A stretch of DNA of 64,000 nucleotides from Macrocystis pyrifera (Eukaryota > Sar > Phaeophyceae > Laminariales > Laminariaceae): NCBI GenBank assembly GCA_031763025.1, contig JASSKH010000005.1, positions 13,596,528 to 13,660,527 of the forward strand, given 5' to 3'. The notes beneath the pieces are model-generated. The model did no database searches and had not been told where the DNA came from. It saw only the letters and a program-made list of their open reading frames with translations. The first letter of the stretch is position 1, and each line of letters begins with the position of its first letter. Both the position numbers and the translations under genes were made by a program. This document shows positions 45,490-55,554 of this stretch, in pieces.

Positions 45490-45960
45490 GGGCATGGACT
45501 TCCGCCTGTGCAGGCGAAGTTTCAGAACCTGCCAGCAAAAAAAGGCGCGATACTTCCAGTGGAAACCCGCACAATTACTTGAAGATCACCATGAAGGGCA
45601 CACAGCGCGAATCGAACGAACACACACGCACGCACACGCTAGCTCGGCAGCAGAATAAGCTTGCATAAATGGCTCGCAAAGCAGGCGGCCAGGGCGGGCT
45701 CTACGGCGAGTGCGGCTGGTGCTATTAATAGTGCCATTATTTCCAGGTCGTTTGTTGTTGTGCACAGACTGTACTCTCGCACGCAGCTCTCACACTCGAG
45801 CCGCCGCACACAGCACCACAAAAGCAGCAGCAGCAGCAGCAGCAGTACAAGCAGGGGATAGAGGAGCGGCACGAGCTCCCTCGCTGTTGTAGCTGCTACG
45901 GCACAGCAGGCTAGTTGCTCGTTTAGTACCCCTGACACAGCTATAGCCATCTAGAAAAGC
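45490..45960. repeat. Inverted duplication, left arm
   Basis: The reverse complement recurs at 46540-47010: TAGCTGTGTCAGGGGTACTA, CGAGCAACTAGCCTGCTGTG, the CAGCAG run, CTATTAATAG and AAGTAATTGTGCGGGTTTCC. Spacer about 580 bp. The arms are roughly 85% alike with small gaps. Leu-rich frames come from the CTG runs. Confidence 0.8.
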
Positions 45961-46539
45961 AACAAGACATAGTCTCGGTATTACAGGAAATGACACTACA
46001 GCATATATATATACCGGTAGCGTAACGGTATTTGGCACTTGTTTTTTTGTTTTGGGGAGTGCAGACACATACCCCTCTCGACGATAATTTAATACCGTTT
46101 CGATTCTAATATCGTGACTAAACGCAACTACTTCGAAGTATATTCCCGGCCCTCAGGGTGGTACTGCTGCACCAACGAACGTGGTGCATGCTGCTGTGTA
46201 CGTACAGCAGTACGCTTACAGCAGTACCAACGAACAAATGCTGTACCAGGTATATATATGCTCAACCATTGACCGCAAGTCCATGGGTGGGAGTTCGTGT
46301 TGGTACAGCAGCAGTATCACGCTTGCCGGAATAAGGGATAATGATTACCTGGTACGTTTAGTTTTTGGTTTCGATACTGCTGTATTGGACTCCCAACGGT
46401 ATTATGTTTGTGTCCAGAGTGTGTGTCCGGTCGCAGCAACCCAAAAATATACCAACGTGCTTTTAACGTATAAAATACCGTTGTACTTGACGAGTATTTA
46501 ACAGCAGTGTGTCAAATCCCTGTAATAACGAGACTTATC

Positions 46540-47010
46540 TATGTCTTGCTGCTTTTCTCGCTCAAGATGCCTATAGCTGTGTCAGGGGTACTAAACGAGC
46601 AACTAGCCTGCTGTGCCGTAGCAGCTACAACAGCGAGGGAGCTCGTGCCGCTCCTCTATCCCCTGCTCGTGCTGCTGCTGCTGCTGCTGCTTGGTGCTCT
46701 ATGCGGCGGCTTTAGTGTGAGCTTGCGTGCGAGAGTACGTCTGTGTACAAAAAAACGACCAGGGTGTAATGGCGCTATTAATAGCACCACCCGCACCCGC
46801 CGCAGAGCCGCCCTCTCAGGCCGCCCACTTTGCGAGCTTGTGCGAGCTTCTACCGCTGCTGAGCTAGTGTGTGCTTGCTAGTGTCTGCGTGCGTGTGTGT
46901 TCGTTCCCTGCGCGCTGTGTGCTCTTCTTGGTGATTTTCAAGTAATTGTGCGGGTTTCCACTGGAAATGACATGCCTTGTTTTGCTGGCAGGTTCTGAAT
47001 GTTCACCTGC
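46540..47010. repeat. Inverted duplication, right arm
   Basis: Partner of 45490-45960. The TATTAATA words at 45723-45730 and 46776-46783 occupy the same place in both arms, so that insertion predates the duplication. Confidence 0.8.
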
Positions 47011-47222
47011 CCAAGCGGTTCTACGTCGGCTGCATAGACTGCTGCTGTGTCCGAGATGAAGGAACTAGCGATAGCCAATGGTACCGTTTGGCTCGAGTAA
47101 AGCTACCCTCTGCTGTGGTTGTGATGTTTGTTGCTGAGCATCCGCGCATCCCACCCATACATTGCTCTGATACTGCTGCTTGTGTGCTTGTTGCACCTCA
47201 TGTGTGTGTGGGAGTTCTTCAC

Positions 47223-47305
47223 TAGGACTGCAGTCCCGTTTTGGAGACAAAGCACTCAAACTCTAAGTAGTTTATCCCCGAAACGGGACAGCAGTACTAA
47301 AAGTG
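47223..47305. mobile_element. CCCGTTT palindromic element
   Basis: AGGACTGCAGTCCCGTTTTG and GAAACGGGACAGCAGTACT form the arms; about 80 bp, no coding. Confidence 0.6.
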
Positions 47306-47309
47306 TTAA

Positions 47310-47400
47310 ATCGGTACTTCTACCCGTCGACATCCAGCACACCTAGTGTCCGTGCCAATGCTTCATCCTCTGCCTAGAGAGAGACAAGCTCTGTGGTAAT
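47310..47400 (-). mobile_element. LINE 3'-tail fragment
   Basis: CTTCTACCCGTCGACATCC and CTAGTGTCCGTGCC boxes, ending in an A run beside MITE-1 at 47428. Confidence 0.65.
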
Positions 47401-47427
47401 AAAAAAAAAAACGACACAGATTTATTA

Positions 47428-47533
47428 TTACGGGGGGCCATAGTAAACAGGACCAAATATTGTTGGTAAAAACAGGTACATATATAGTTTTTTGTGTGTA
47501 GCATAGGTCCTATTTACTATGCCCCCCCCGTAA
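47428..47533. mobile_element. MITE-1 copy beside TATTAATA
   Basis: TTACGGGGGGCC to CCCCCCGTAA, then TATTAATA at 47534-47541 whose first TA serves as the duplication. Confidence 0.88.
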
Positions 47534-47554
47534 TATTAATAATACGATGCAATG

Positions 47555-47895
47555 CTTGGTAGGTGGTCCGCGTGCGTACTGCAGTAGTAAGATCAAATTC
47601 GTGGGTTCGGGTATCACCGAGTGCATGCTCGTAAGGAACTTTTTCTTGCGTAAAATTTACTAGCGGAAAGCGCGAGAGCGTGAGTTATTAATATTAATGG
47701 CAACATTTTTTCGGTGAAAATCGACGAGCGGTGGGAATGCTGAACCCTAAGCGCGATAAAAATGAAGGCACGTACCGACGGGGAGAAGGGGGCGACACCT
47801 GTGACCATGGCTTGCTTGTCCTGAAGATCGCTGAGGGTACAACCTCCTACGAGTTACGCTGGAAAGTGAAAAAATGATGATAAGAAAAAAAGAAA
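47555..47895 (+). mobile_element. SINE copy with footprint-like insertions
   Basis: Head GCTTGGTAGGTGGTCCGCG and B box GTGGGTTCGGGTATCACC; A-rich tail to about 47895. Compared with the other copies it has TACTGCAGTA (47577-47586) between the boxes and TATTAATATTAA (from 47686) in the body. Confidence 0.8.
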
Positions 47896-47985
47896 AAAAG
47901 TAGTATGCAGAGTAGACAATGCCACGCCATGTCATCGTGCTGAGTACAACGGGCACGACATACACATTCTACGGCAGCAGTAGCG
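47895..47985 (-). mobile_element. LINE 3'-region fragment
   Basis: GAGTAGACAATGCCACGCC and GGGCACGACATACACATTC boxes directly after a SINE A-rich tail. Confidence 0.6.
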
Positions 47986-48025
47986 TCCCAGATACGTTGA
48001 AATAAAGAAAGATGTCATTTTACTA

Positions 48026-48340
48026 TTTACAGGGGTCCATAGTTAATAGGACCTATGGTATACATAAAAAAAAACGTATATTTACCTATTCTTGCTATTA
48101 CGGGGGTCCATAGTTAATAGGACCTATGGAATACATTAAAAAAAAACATATATTTACCTATTCTTGCTACTACGGGGGTCCATAGTTGACGGGACCAAAT
48201 TTTGTTGGTAAAAATAAATTTTGTTGGTAAAAATATAGGTAAATACATAGGTTTTTATGTATATGTATACCATAGGTCCTATTAACTATGGACCCCTATA
48301 ATAGCAATATTTGGTCCTATTTACTTATGGTCCCCCGTAA
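48026..48340. mobile_element. Cluster of three nested or tandem MITE-1 copies
   Basis: Three left ends (TTTACAGGGGTCC, TTACGGGGGTCC, CTACGGGGGTCC) occur in a row, each earlier copy broken at its TTCTTGCTA loop. The innermost closes with GGACCCCTATAA, the next closes with GGTCCCCCGTAA; the outermost lacks its right half. The inner copy also has AAATTTTGTTGGTAAAAATA twice. Confidence 0.8.
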
Positions 48341-48613
48341 TATTAGTACAGCAGTATCATCGATGTTTGATTGTTAGAGCCGTTACATCAACTTGCAACT
48401 TGCAGCTCATTCGAGGAAAGGGGATGTTTGCGGACACTCGGCACACTGCTGCTAACTGCTGTGTACCTGGTACGAGTCGAATGGAATAATGCTCTCACCA
48501 GAGCACGTTTCGACGCGAATCGACGGGGGAAGAAAGTAACGGACTGATCTCGCGATGGCAAGAATGGAAGGCACGTACGGTCGTGGGGGAGAGGGGGGAG
48601 AAGAGTCTACTTA

Positions 48614-49045
48614 CTACGGGGGACCATTGTAAATAGGACCAAATATTGTGTTAGTAAACATAGGTAACTATATAGGTTTCCGTGTGTACCGCAGGTCCTA
48701 TTTACTATTATTATTTTATTTTTTTTCATCATCACTTTTACTTTCCAGCCCACTCGTAGGAGGTTTTACCCTCGACGATCTTCTGGACAAGCAGTGGTCA
48801 CAGGTGTCGTCCCTTCTCCCCCCCGGTACGTGCCTTTATTTTTTGTCGCGCATAGGGTTCAGCATTCCCACTGCTCGTCGATTTTCATCGAATGTAGCTA
48901 CCTCACGCTCTCGCGCTTTCCGCTTATCAATTTTTTATGCAAGAAACAGTCCCTACGAGCATGCACTCGGTGAGATTTGAACCCACGAAATTGGTCTTGA
49001 CAGGCACGCGGACCACCTACCAAGCTGGGTTATAGTCCTCCGTAA
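48614..49045. mobile_element. MITE-1 copy interrupted by a SINE
   Basis: The left part (CTACGGGGGACC to TCCTATTTACTAT, 48614-48708) and the right end (TATAGTCCTCCGTAA, 49031-49045) are separated by a full tRNA-derived SINE. Joining them restores a normal element. Confidence 0.8.
48709..49028 (-). mobile_element. SINE copy inside MITE-1
   Basis: Full copy: head GCTTGGTAGGTGGTCCGCG at the high-coordinate end, B box GTGGGTTCAAATCTCACC, A-rich tail at 48710-48727. It disrupts the MITE-1 at 48614-49045. Confidence 0.82.
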
Positions 49046-49089
49046 TAGCGACCCTGGATCTAAGTTACCGGTACGGCTACTGTTAATCC

Positions 49090-49175
49090 TTTTAGGACTG
49101 CTGTCCCGTTTTGAGGACGAACCAGTCAAATGCTAAGCATTTTGTGCTCGCAACGGGACTGCAACCCTGCAACGG
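49090..49175. mobile_element. CCCGTTT palindromic element
   Basis: CTTTTAGGACTGCTGTCCCG and CAACGGGACTGCAACCC arms with a CAGTCAAATGCTAAG centre. Confidence 0.6.
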
Positions 49176-49604
49176 GTTAATAGAAGGAGCGGGAGCAGGA
49201 AGGGCGAAGATAATTAATGGGATGGAACGAATAAATAAAATGAAGATGGTTCGATTGGGTCTGGTTGGCTTATTAATGGGATTGGGGCTATAATTTGTTC
49301 TATTCGTCTGGTCCACATACTATTAGTAATACACGGCAGAGGCCTTCACCCGTTTTCTCTGGTAGCAAGTAAATCGTAAAGCTCCACGTACGGGGGAAGC
49401 TCCTCTTTCTTCTGCGCACTGGAGGGTATGTTTTCTACTGTCATTAGCGCATGCCCCGGCCGCTGCTCTTTGTATTATTGGACCGACGTATTTTCCCCTC
49501 TCTCTATACCGTTATTCCTTGTTGCCTCTCCATCATGGAGCAAGATGGATGCCATGGCTCGTGACTAGTGTCGGATACGGAACGATAATCGAATTCGATA
49601 CCGA

Positions 49605-49880
49605 TACCGATACCGCAGGGGTCCCCCCATAGGGCGGTATACCGATATAAGGCGGTATTCCGATACAAGACGGCCAAGATCGCTTGCCGCGACGGAGGGA
49701 TTGCACTCGTAACCTGGAATGAATAAGGGGTCTTCGCCACAAGGCGGTCTGAGTAAAGGCGGTGTTCCGATATAAGGCGGTCAAAATCGCCTGGCGCGAC
49801 TGAGGGATTGCACTCATAACCTGGCATGAATAAGGCTAAGGCGGTTTTCCTCAATAAGGCGGTCATGTTCGCTCTGGCAC
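49605..49880. repeat. Tandem duplication with TAAGGCGGT core
   Basis: Two ~115-bp units share GAGGGATTGCACTC and AACCTGG...GAATAAGG. The 9-base core ATAAGGCGG occurs at least six times. Confidence 0.8.
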
Positions 49881-50339
49881 ACCACTGTCTTATATCGGGG
49901 GGGGGGGGGGGGCTACTGCTGTAAACCCGAAAAAACGAATCTGTACGATTCTCGATATCACTCTGTCCCTATATAAACGTGAGGACCTTTTGGAGGACAG
50001 GTTTTGGGAAATGTTCGTAGGACGGTCATCGCACATGTACCCATGGAAGATACATCAGGAGTGGTAGCATCAACATCTGAGAATCTTTTTCCGAGAACCT
50101 GGAGGAGTCGGCTCAATACCCCGAGCCTCCTTGAAGTCGAGACGGGCCTTGTTTGCCCGTCCGAACCTTACTCGACCCCTCTCTTCTCCACGCTGCTAAC
50201 CCAACGTGGAGGGCTCTCTCCCTGCCCTAAATAAATATAAGAAAGAAAACGTGCAGCCTTCGGTAGCGGGTCGAAGCTACCACATCACTGGAGACCTTTG
50301 GAACTCTACGACAGTAGGCAGTCCATACCTTTTGCGTAC

Positions 50340-50450
50340 TAATATCGAATCTAAACGCCCCTTATACTCAGGGACTATGTCCCTAAATATAAGCAACTTT
50401 TGTGTACTAATATCTAAGCAAAACGGTGCTTATGCTTAGTTAGGGGCAGT
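50340..50450. repeat. Diverged relatives of the small MITE
   Basis: GTACTAATATCGAATCTAAACG and a near repeat GTACTAATATCTAAGC, with CCTTATACT / CGGTGCTTATGC arm remnants. Confidence 0.4.
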
Positions 50451-51100
50451 GGTACTAGATTTCGCTCACAATCTGCAAGAAAAAAAAAGCACGGGGAATA
50501 CCAGGCAGGGGATGGAGGGCAAAACACAAACGATACTATTTAATAAACGATAGACCAGGTATCAAAAGTTCGATATTTCGATGTTTAAAAAAATACCAAA
50601 TACCAAATCGTTTTCGCCACCAGCCAGTCTCCCTCTCGGGCCATACCAGACCCCCCCCGACAGTATATGTATACCTGTACAAGGTTTATATATATGTACA
50701 GCGTTCCCCTCCGGGGTGTGGTTGGCTTCAATCACCGGAGGTGCCGCAAGTTCAAAAGGGGGGGCATCATCATCATCATCATCATCAGGCTTGTCCCTGT
50801 TTACTCCGAGTGCTGCTGCTGTGCCGTATCGCAGGCTAGAGGTTCGACGACGTGTGTTTGTTGAATTCAAAATTGTGCCGTGATTTTGCGTGTGCCAAGT
50901 ATGTATGTATGTTCCTCTTGGTGAAACAGACGGGACGCAACAGCTCCGTGGTTGTCACGAAGGCCAGAGTTTTTTTTTTTTTGAAGCGCTGGTGTTGCTG
51001 CTGTGCTACGTACGGTTGTATGCGTAAAAAACCCGCTGCTGCTGGTTGTGGCCTTATAGTGAGTACCGTGGCTGTGCGGTTGCTTTTGAAATTCCTAATA

Positions 51101-51206
51101 TTACGAGGGTCCGTAGTTAATATGACCTATGGTATAGGTAAAAACCTATATGTTTACCTATTTTTTACTGACAATATTTGGTCCTATTTACTACGGACCC
51201 CCGTAA
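51101..51206. mobile_element. MITE-1 copy
   Basis: TTACGAGGGTCC to GGACCCCCGTAA, TA on both sides. Confidence 0.9.
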
Positions 51207-51261
51207 TAGTAGGGAGTAGAGTACGTGTTCGTATCGCTCCTGCCCCCTGCGCAAGCATCTA

Positions 51262-51367
51262 TTACGGGGGGACCATAGTAAACGGGACCTGCAATACACA
51301 CAAAAACCTACATATTTCCTTATTTTTACCAACTATATTTGGTCCCGTTTACTGTGGTCCCCCGTGA
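51262..51367. mobile_element. MITE-1 copy
   Basis: TTACGGGGGGACC to GGTCCCCCGTGA, 55 bp from the previous copy. Confidence 0.9.
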
Positions 51368-51369
51368 TG

Positions 51370-52140
51370 ACTAATTTCTCCTCTCTTGCGATGTGTGTTG
51401 GTCGTTCCTGTCTCCCATTTTATGCAACAGTAGATCGACCGGAAACTTGGCACACACGTAGCAGACACAGACGCGATGAGTGCGCCGTCAGTGGCCGTCA
51501 TAAAAGGAGGAACTTGATGTGGCGCTGCTGCTGCTGCTGCTGTGCCGTATGCCGTTGCTGCCATATAGCAGAAAGCTTGAGAGGACGGTTTGATAGAGAC
51601 ATGGTACGGCAGCTCTCAGCAGAGCAAGAACCTCAAGCTGTGGGGGGTTCCCATTGTCCTGCTTGCCTAGCTCGGTGGAACGCCTCCCCGCGATTTTCTT
51701 GGGAGATTTCGCGAGTTTTTAACGCCCAAGAGGACGTGCCACGGCGGCCGGCCGGGACCGCACACTTGCGCCGTGGTGTACACGCGGGCTCCGTGAGTAG
51801 CCCCGCGGCCGAGAGCGTGAGATAAAAGACCCGCGGTCGGAAGAAAAATCGTGGCTGGTGTGCTAAAAAACGAAAAGTCAATTTGGTCTGGCACATACAC
51901 TTGTGTCTGATACCAGGTACTGATACTGATACTGATACTGATACTGATGTGCCGATCTGGCCCGGGAATATAATCTCCGTGTAGTAGTGTCATCTGAGTG
52001 CACATGGTGATTATATTACCGCACAGAGTGGTATTGGCATACAACTGCTGCAGTGGTGTGCCCACTTGAGACCATCGCGCAGAAAGCCCTAAACGCGTGG
52101 CCTTATCTCTAATATGGTCTTCTGCTGTAACCATATTTTA
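51370..52140. other. No gene recognised; open frame at 51364-51825
   Basis: A 153-codon plus frame, Cys- and Arg-rich, covers a CTG run and a GC-rich patch. It starts inside a MITE-1 end and shows no domain, so I do not call it. A CTGATA microsatellite lies at 51919-51948. Confidence 0.35.
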
Positions 52141-52143
52141 CTA

Positions 52144-52254
52144 TTACGGGGGACCATACAGTAGTAAATAGGACCAAATAGTGTTAGTAAAAATAGGAAA
52201 ATATATAGGTTTTTGTGTGTATTGTAGGTCCTATTTACTATTATCCCCCCGTAA
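52144..52254. mobile_element. MITE-1 copy carrying a TACAGTA insertion
   Basis: TTACGGGGGACC to CCCCCCGTAA, flanked by TA. The left arm reads CCATACAGTAGTAAATAGG instead of CCATAGTAAATAGG: five added bases at a TA (52157-52163). Confidence 0.9.
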
Positions 52255-52775
52255 TAGTACAGCTGTACTGAAAAAAATATATATATAGATATACTTACTT
52301 AGATCTCAAACCTCGGAGCGTGCTCGTGGTTGGTACATCCCTGGCCTCTCAGAGCTCCCACTTGGGAATCGCCTCCGTTTATTACTTGCCGGACCGTTCC
52401 AGCGAGTCTTTGTTTTCTCCATTTATTTCTCGTCGTACTTTCAGTCCTTCTTCCCTTTTTTCTTCTTTCGTTTCGTGTGCGTGCGTGTACTCCGAGCACG
52501 GTTGCGCGGGCGAGAACCCGGCACCGTCGAGGGTGTCAGCGGATGCTGGCGAGTAGAGGGGGAGTTGCAAGGAGCGCGGTCGCCGCTTTCGTGCCTAGGC
52601 GTTGCGTGTGCCTCGAGACACGAGGGATGCATCAATAGGCTCTGTCTGGCCTCCATTTGTGATTTTGGATAGAGTACGTACGAGTATTTAAGGGTCGTTC
52701 GGGATTGTAAGGCAATACTCAAGCGGTGCTTATTTTCGCGACCGGGCTGAGAGTCACAAGAGGGAGGTACCCCGA

Positions 52776-52958
52776 ATGAGCACCGACATTGTCGAGCTTG
52801 CGTCGAGGTCCACGGTGAGCACCGGGCTTCACGCGAGGCGGGCGACGGGGCTCACTGTGGAAGAGAGGGAGGGAAGCCTTACCCGGACTGAATCGGTGGC
52901 GAGATGGTCGCGAGAGGGGCGGGCGGCGTACGAGGCTGAGAGAGAAGCTCTGCTGTAA
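52776..52958 (+). CDS. Possible small protein or terminal exon, function unknown
   Basis: This is a 60-codon frame from an ATG after GGTACCCCGA, reading MSTDIVELASRSTVSTGLHA, RRATGLTVEEREGSLTRTES and VARWSREGRAAYEAEREALL before TAA. It is GC-rich, charged and helix-prone, unlike the surrounding AT-rich DNA, and a T-rich stretch follows the stop. No known domain is visible. It may be a short gene, a last exon, or chance; support is composition only. Confidence 0.3.
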   Translation: MSTDIVELASRSTVSTGLHARRATGLTVEEREGSLTRTESVARWSREGRAAYEAEREALL

Positions 52959-53680
52959 GATTTTTTCTTTGTTTCATTTTTTTCTTTTTTTGACTGGTGT
53001 AAGGTGTTCCACTCAGGTAGTAACTTATTACACGAAAGGGGACGGGGATTTTATTTCTTTTAGAATTTTTCGGTTTCATTTTCATTGCTTTTGCTGTGTT
53101 GCTGTGCCGTTCTGTGCTTTATCTTTCGTACATACGACGAGTACACAGACACAGAGCATATCGAAAGAAGAAAATAAGTACCCTACCTGGGGTATGTACG
53201 TATGTACGACGTGTGAGCGAGAGTAGCGGAAAACCGCCCGCGACGCGAAGCATATGTGGCGTCCGAGCTGTTTTCTCCTGAAGCATGGCGGCGGGACTCT
53301 TGACATTATCAAGTCGCCAGTTTGTAGCTAACTACAGGGGCCATAAAAAAAACAATATTCAATCGTGGACCTCTGTCCGCTTCGCATAATTTGATGTTCC
53401 CTTCCTGAGCGAGCGTAGCGGGCGGCGTAGGCCGCCCGCGGAGCGAAGCGCCTTGTATCCCATACTAGTTCCAAGTAGTTTTTTATCGTGACAGGCCGAT
53501 TTTGCCTTGTCTTATCTCTGCTACGTATGGCCTCAAAACCGGATGGTCTTAAAATGGGCCCATTACTGCTGTACGGCAATAACGACTGCAGGGTTCGCGC
53601 TTTTCAGTTTTCAGCCGCCCGTAAGTAACCTAAGAGAAACCGTGGCGTGGTATAATATGCACCATACCGGGTGCAGGTGT

Positions 53681-53860
53681 ACAGTAGTAATGCCGATCCC
53701 TCTATTGTGCCGGTATGCATGCGTTGGCCAATAGTACCGGCACTATACGAGCGGCAACCGGCACCAATTCCTCCGCACACCGCCACACCTGGTGCGAAGT
53801 GATTTTTCACAGGCACTTACAGCGGGCAGCACCGGCACTGCTCAGCCGGCAATATTATTG
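53681..53860. mobile_element. MITE-2 copy
   Basis: TACAGTAGTAATGCCGATCC start, GTGCCGGTATGCATGCG and AGCGGCAACCGGCACC blocks; worn right end. Confidence 0.65.
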
Positions 53861-54224
53861 GGGGACCACTCTGGCCGGTAATATAGTCCCCGTGTGGTAT
53901 TCACATCAGAGCACCAACGGGGATTATATTCCCGGCCTGCAGAGCAGCATGTGATGTGATAACATTAACGATTGGAGGGGGATGGCTGATTTGATTGATT
54001 GATTGATTGACGATTGATTGATTTACCCCGCCGTTGTTGTTTTTTTTTGTCGTTGTGGTTGTTGTGTCGTTTTTTTTGTTCTTGATGGATGTTTTTGGGT
54101 GTAGCGCATGTACTTCTGTTTCCGATTTTTTTTTTTTTTTTAATTGTTGTCCATATTTTCTAACCACCGGTATCCGACACCCTAGAGCCCAGAATGGTCC
54201 GCACACCTTGATACATATTATTTG

Positions 54225-54695
54225 TCTCCCCGGAGAGACGGAAGCACCGTTTCGGTTGGCTCGAGCTATTATTAGTACAAGAAACGGAGGGCATTGCAAA
54301 ATTGAACCCCCGAGAAATGGATGGAATGAATGTAACCCCGGTTCTCCAGGAGCTCGATGCTGTCGACTAAGGAAAATTAGGCACCGAACAGGCAATAAGG
54401 CACCCCCCTTCTTTGACAAAAGGACGCCATGCCCTTTGGTCTTCAGAACTTTTTTTTTTTTTTTTTTTTCCCCTAAAGAGATGGAAGCACCGTTTCGGTT
54501 GGCTCAGCCTCTACGAGAAACGGGGGGGCGTTGCAATATATAGCCCCGGGAAGGGGGGATGTTTCTATCACCCCGGTTTTCCAGGAGCTAGCTCAATGCT
54601 GTCGACTACGTGAAAGCAATTCGGCACCGAAAAGGCCGTAAGGCGCCCCCCTTCTGTGACAAAAGGGCGTTCGTCACTTTTGCGCTTCAGAAGGG
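54225..54695. repeat. Tandem duplication, unit about 245 bp
   Basis: GGAAGCACCGTTTCGGTTGG, CCAGGAGCT...CTGTCGACTA, AGGCACC and CCCCCCTTCT...GACAAAAGG occur in the same order twice, ~85% alike, separated by a T run at 54450-54470. Confidence 0.8.
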
Positions 54696-55060
54696 AAAAA
54701 TGTTCTCCGCGTGGGACAGATAGTCGATTCCTAAACCGTGCTCTAGACCTTTGAATGCAGATGGCTTTTCCTGATATGTATGATCTAGCTCAAGTTGCCG
54801 CGTGGGAGCCGTACAATCTGCATGAACTAGGGGACCTGTTCCCTGGGATGAATCTGATCTGTACCGTAAATATCCTGCGCGGGCCCTCAGAACGGCAGGC
54901 TAATATAGGGCCGTAGGTGATTCGGCGGGACAGAGAATGCGACACAAAAGACAGAAGAACGTGGTGTGGGCGATCGGCGGGAAAAACCCATTTTACGCAA
55001 ACCTTTCCGTTGGCTGACGTTACCGGTGTAGAGCTTGCCGCTTGTTCGAGATTTGTTCTA

Positions 55061-55165
55061 TTACGGAGGACCGTAGTAAATGGGACCAAATTTTGTTAGT
55101 AAAAATAGGGAAATATGTAGGTTTTTGTGTGTACCGTAGGTGCTATTTACTATGGCCCTCCGTGA
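55061..55165. mobile_element. MITE-1 copy
   Basis: TTACGGAGGACC to GGCCCTCCGTGA with TA duplications. Confidence 0.9.
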
Positions 55166-55452
55166 TAATCGGTTTAGGGTCAGGATTAGGGCTGCTCTAA
55201 TTGGCTTGGAGTTAGGGCTATATAGGGTTAGGGTCGCTGAAGTTATTTCTCTTCTTCTCGTATACAGTGTGCGTCAACCATTTTTCTCGAATACCAGGGT
55301 CAGTGGTAAGCAACCCTCCCGGCTGCTGCCGTTTGCTTGTTTTGATCGTTGCCTGGTGTACAGCAGTGGGCACCCCGTCTCGAGAGAGAGAGAGGTGTGG
55401 TTTACAGGCCGAAAGCGCCTCTTTCATCTAGCCTTCTCTCTTATGCACAGTC

Positions 55453-55550
55453 ACGATCGTGGGAAATATGCTACTCTGGACGGAAATGTAAGGACAGTTT
55501 AGACATCAATATGAAGACCAAGAGGTGCTTATATTCACGGCCAGAGCGGT
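55453..55550. mobile_element. Small MITE, second copy
   Basis: CTCTGGACGGAAATGTAAGG and GTGCTTATATTCACGGCCAG arms, ~95 bp. Confidence 0.55.
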
Positions 55551-55554
55551 GTAG

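Larger units (their letters stand above)
49180..51095. other. No gene recognised
   Basis: Holds the TAAGGCGGT duplication, a G run at 49897-49912, the small-MITE relatives at 50.35 kb and an ATC repeat at 50766-50787. Confidence 0.45.
52965..55055. other. No gene recognised
   Basis: Contains a palindromic GC patch at 53405-53450 (GGGCGGCGTAGGCCGCCC), MITE-2 at 53.7 kb, a GATT repeat at 53990-54025 and the 245-bp tandem duplication. Confidence 0.45.
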
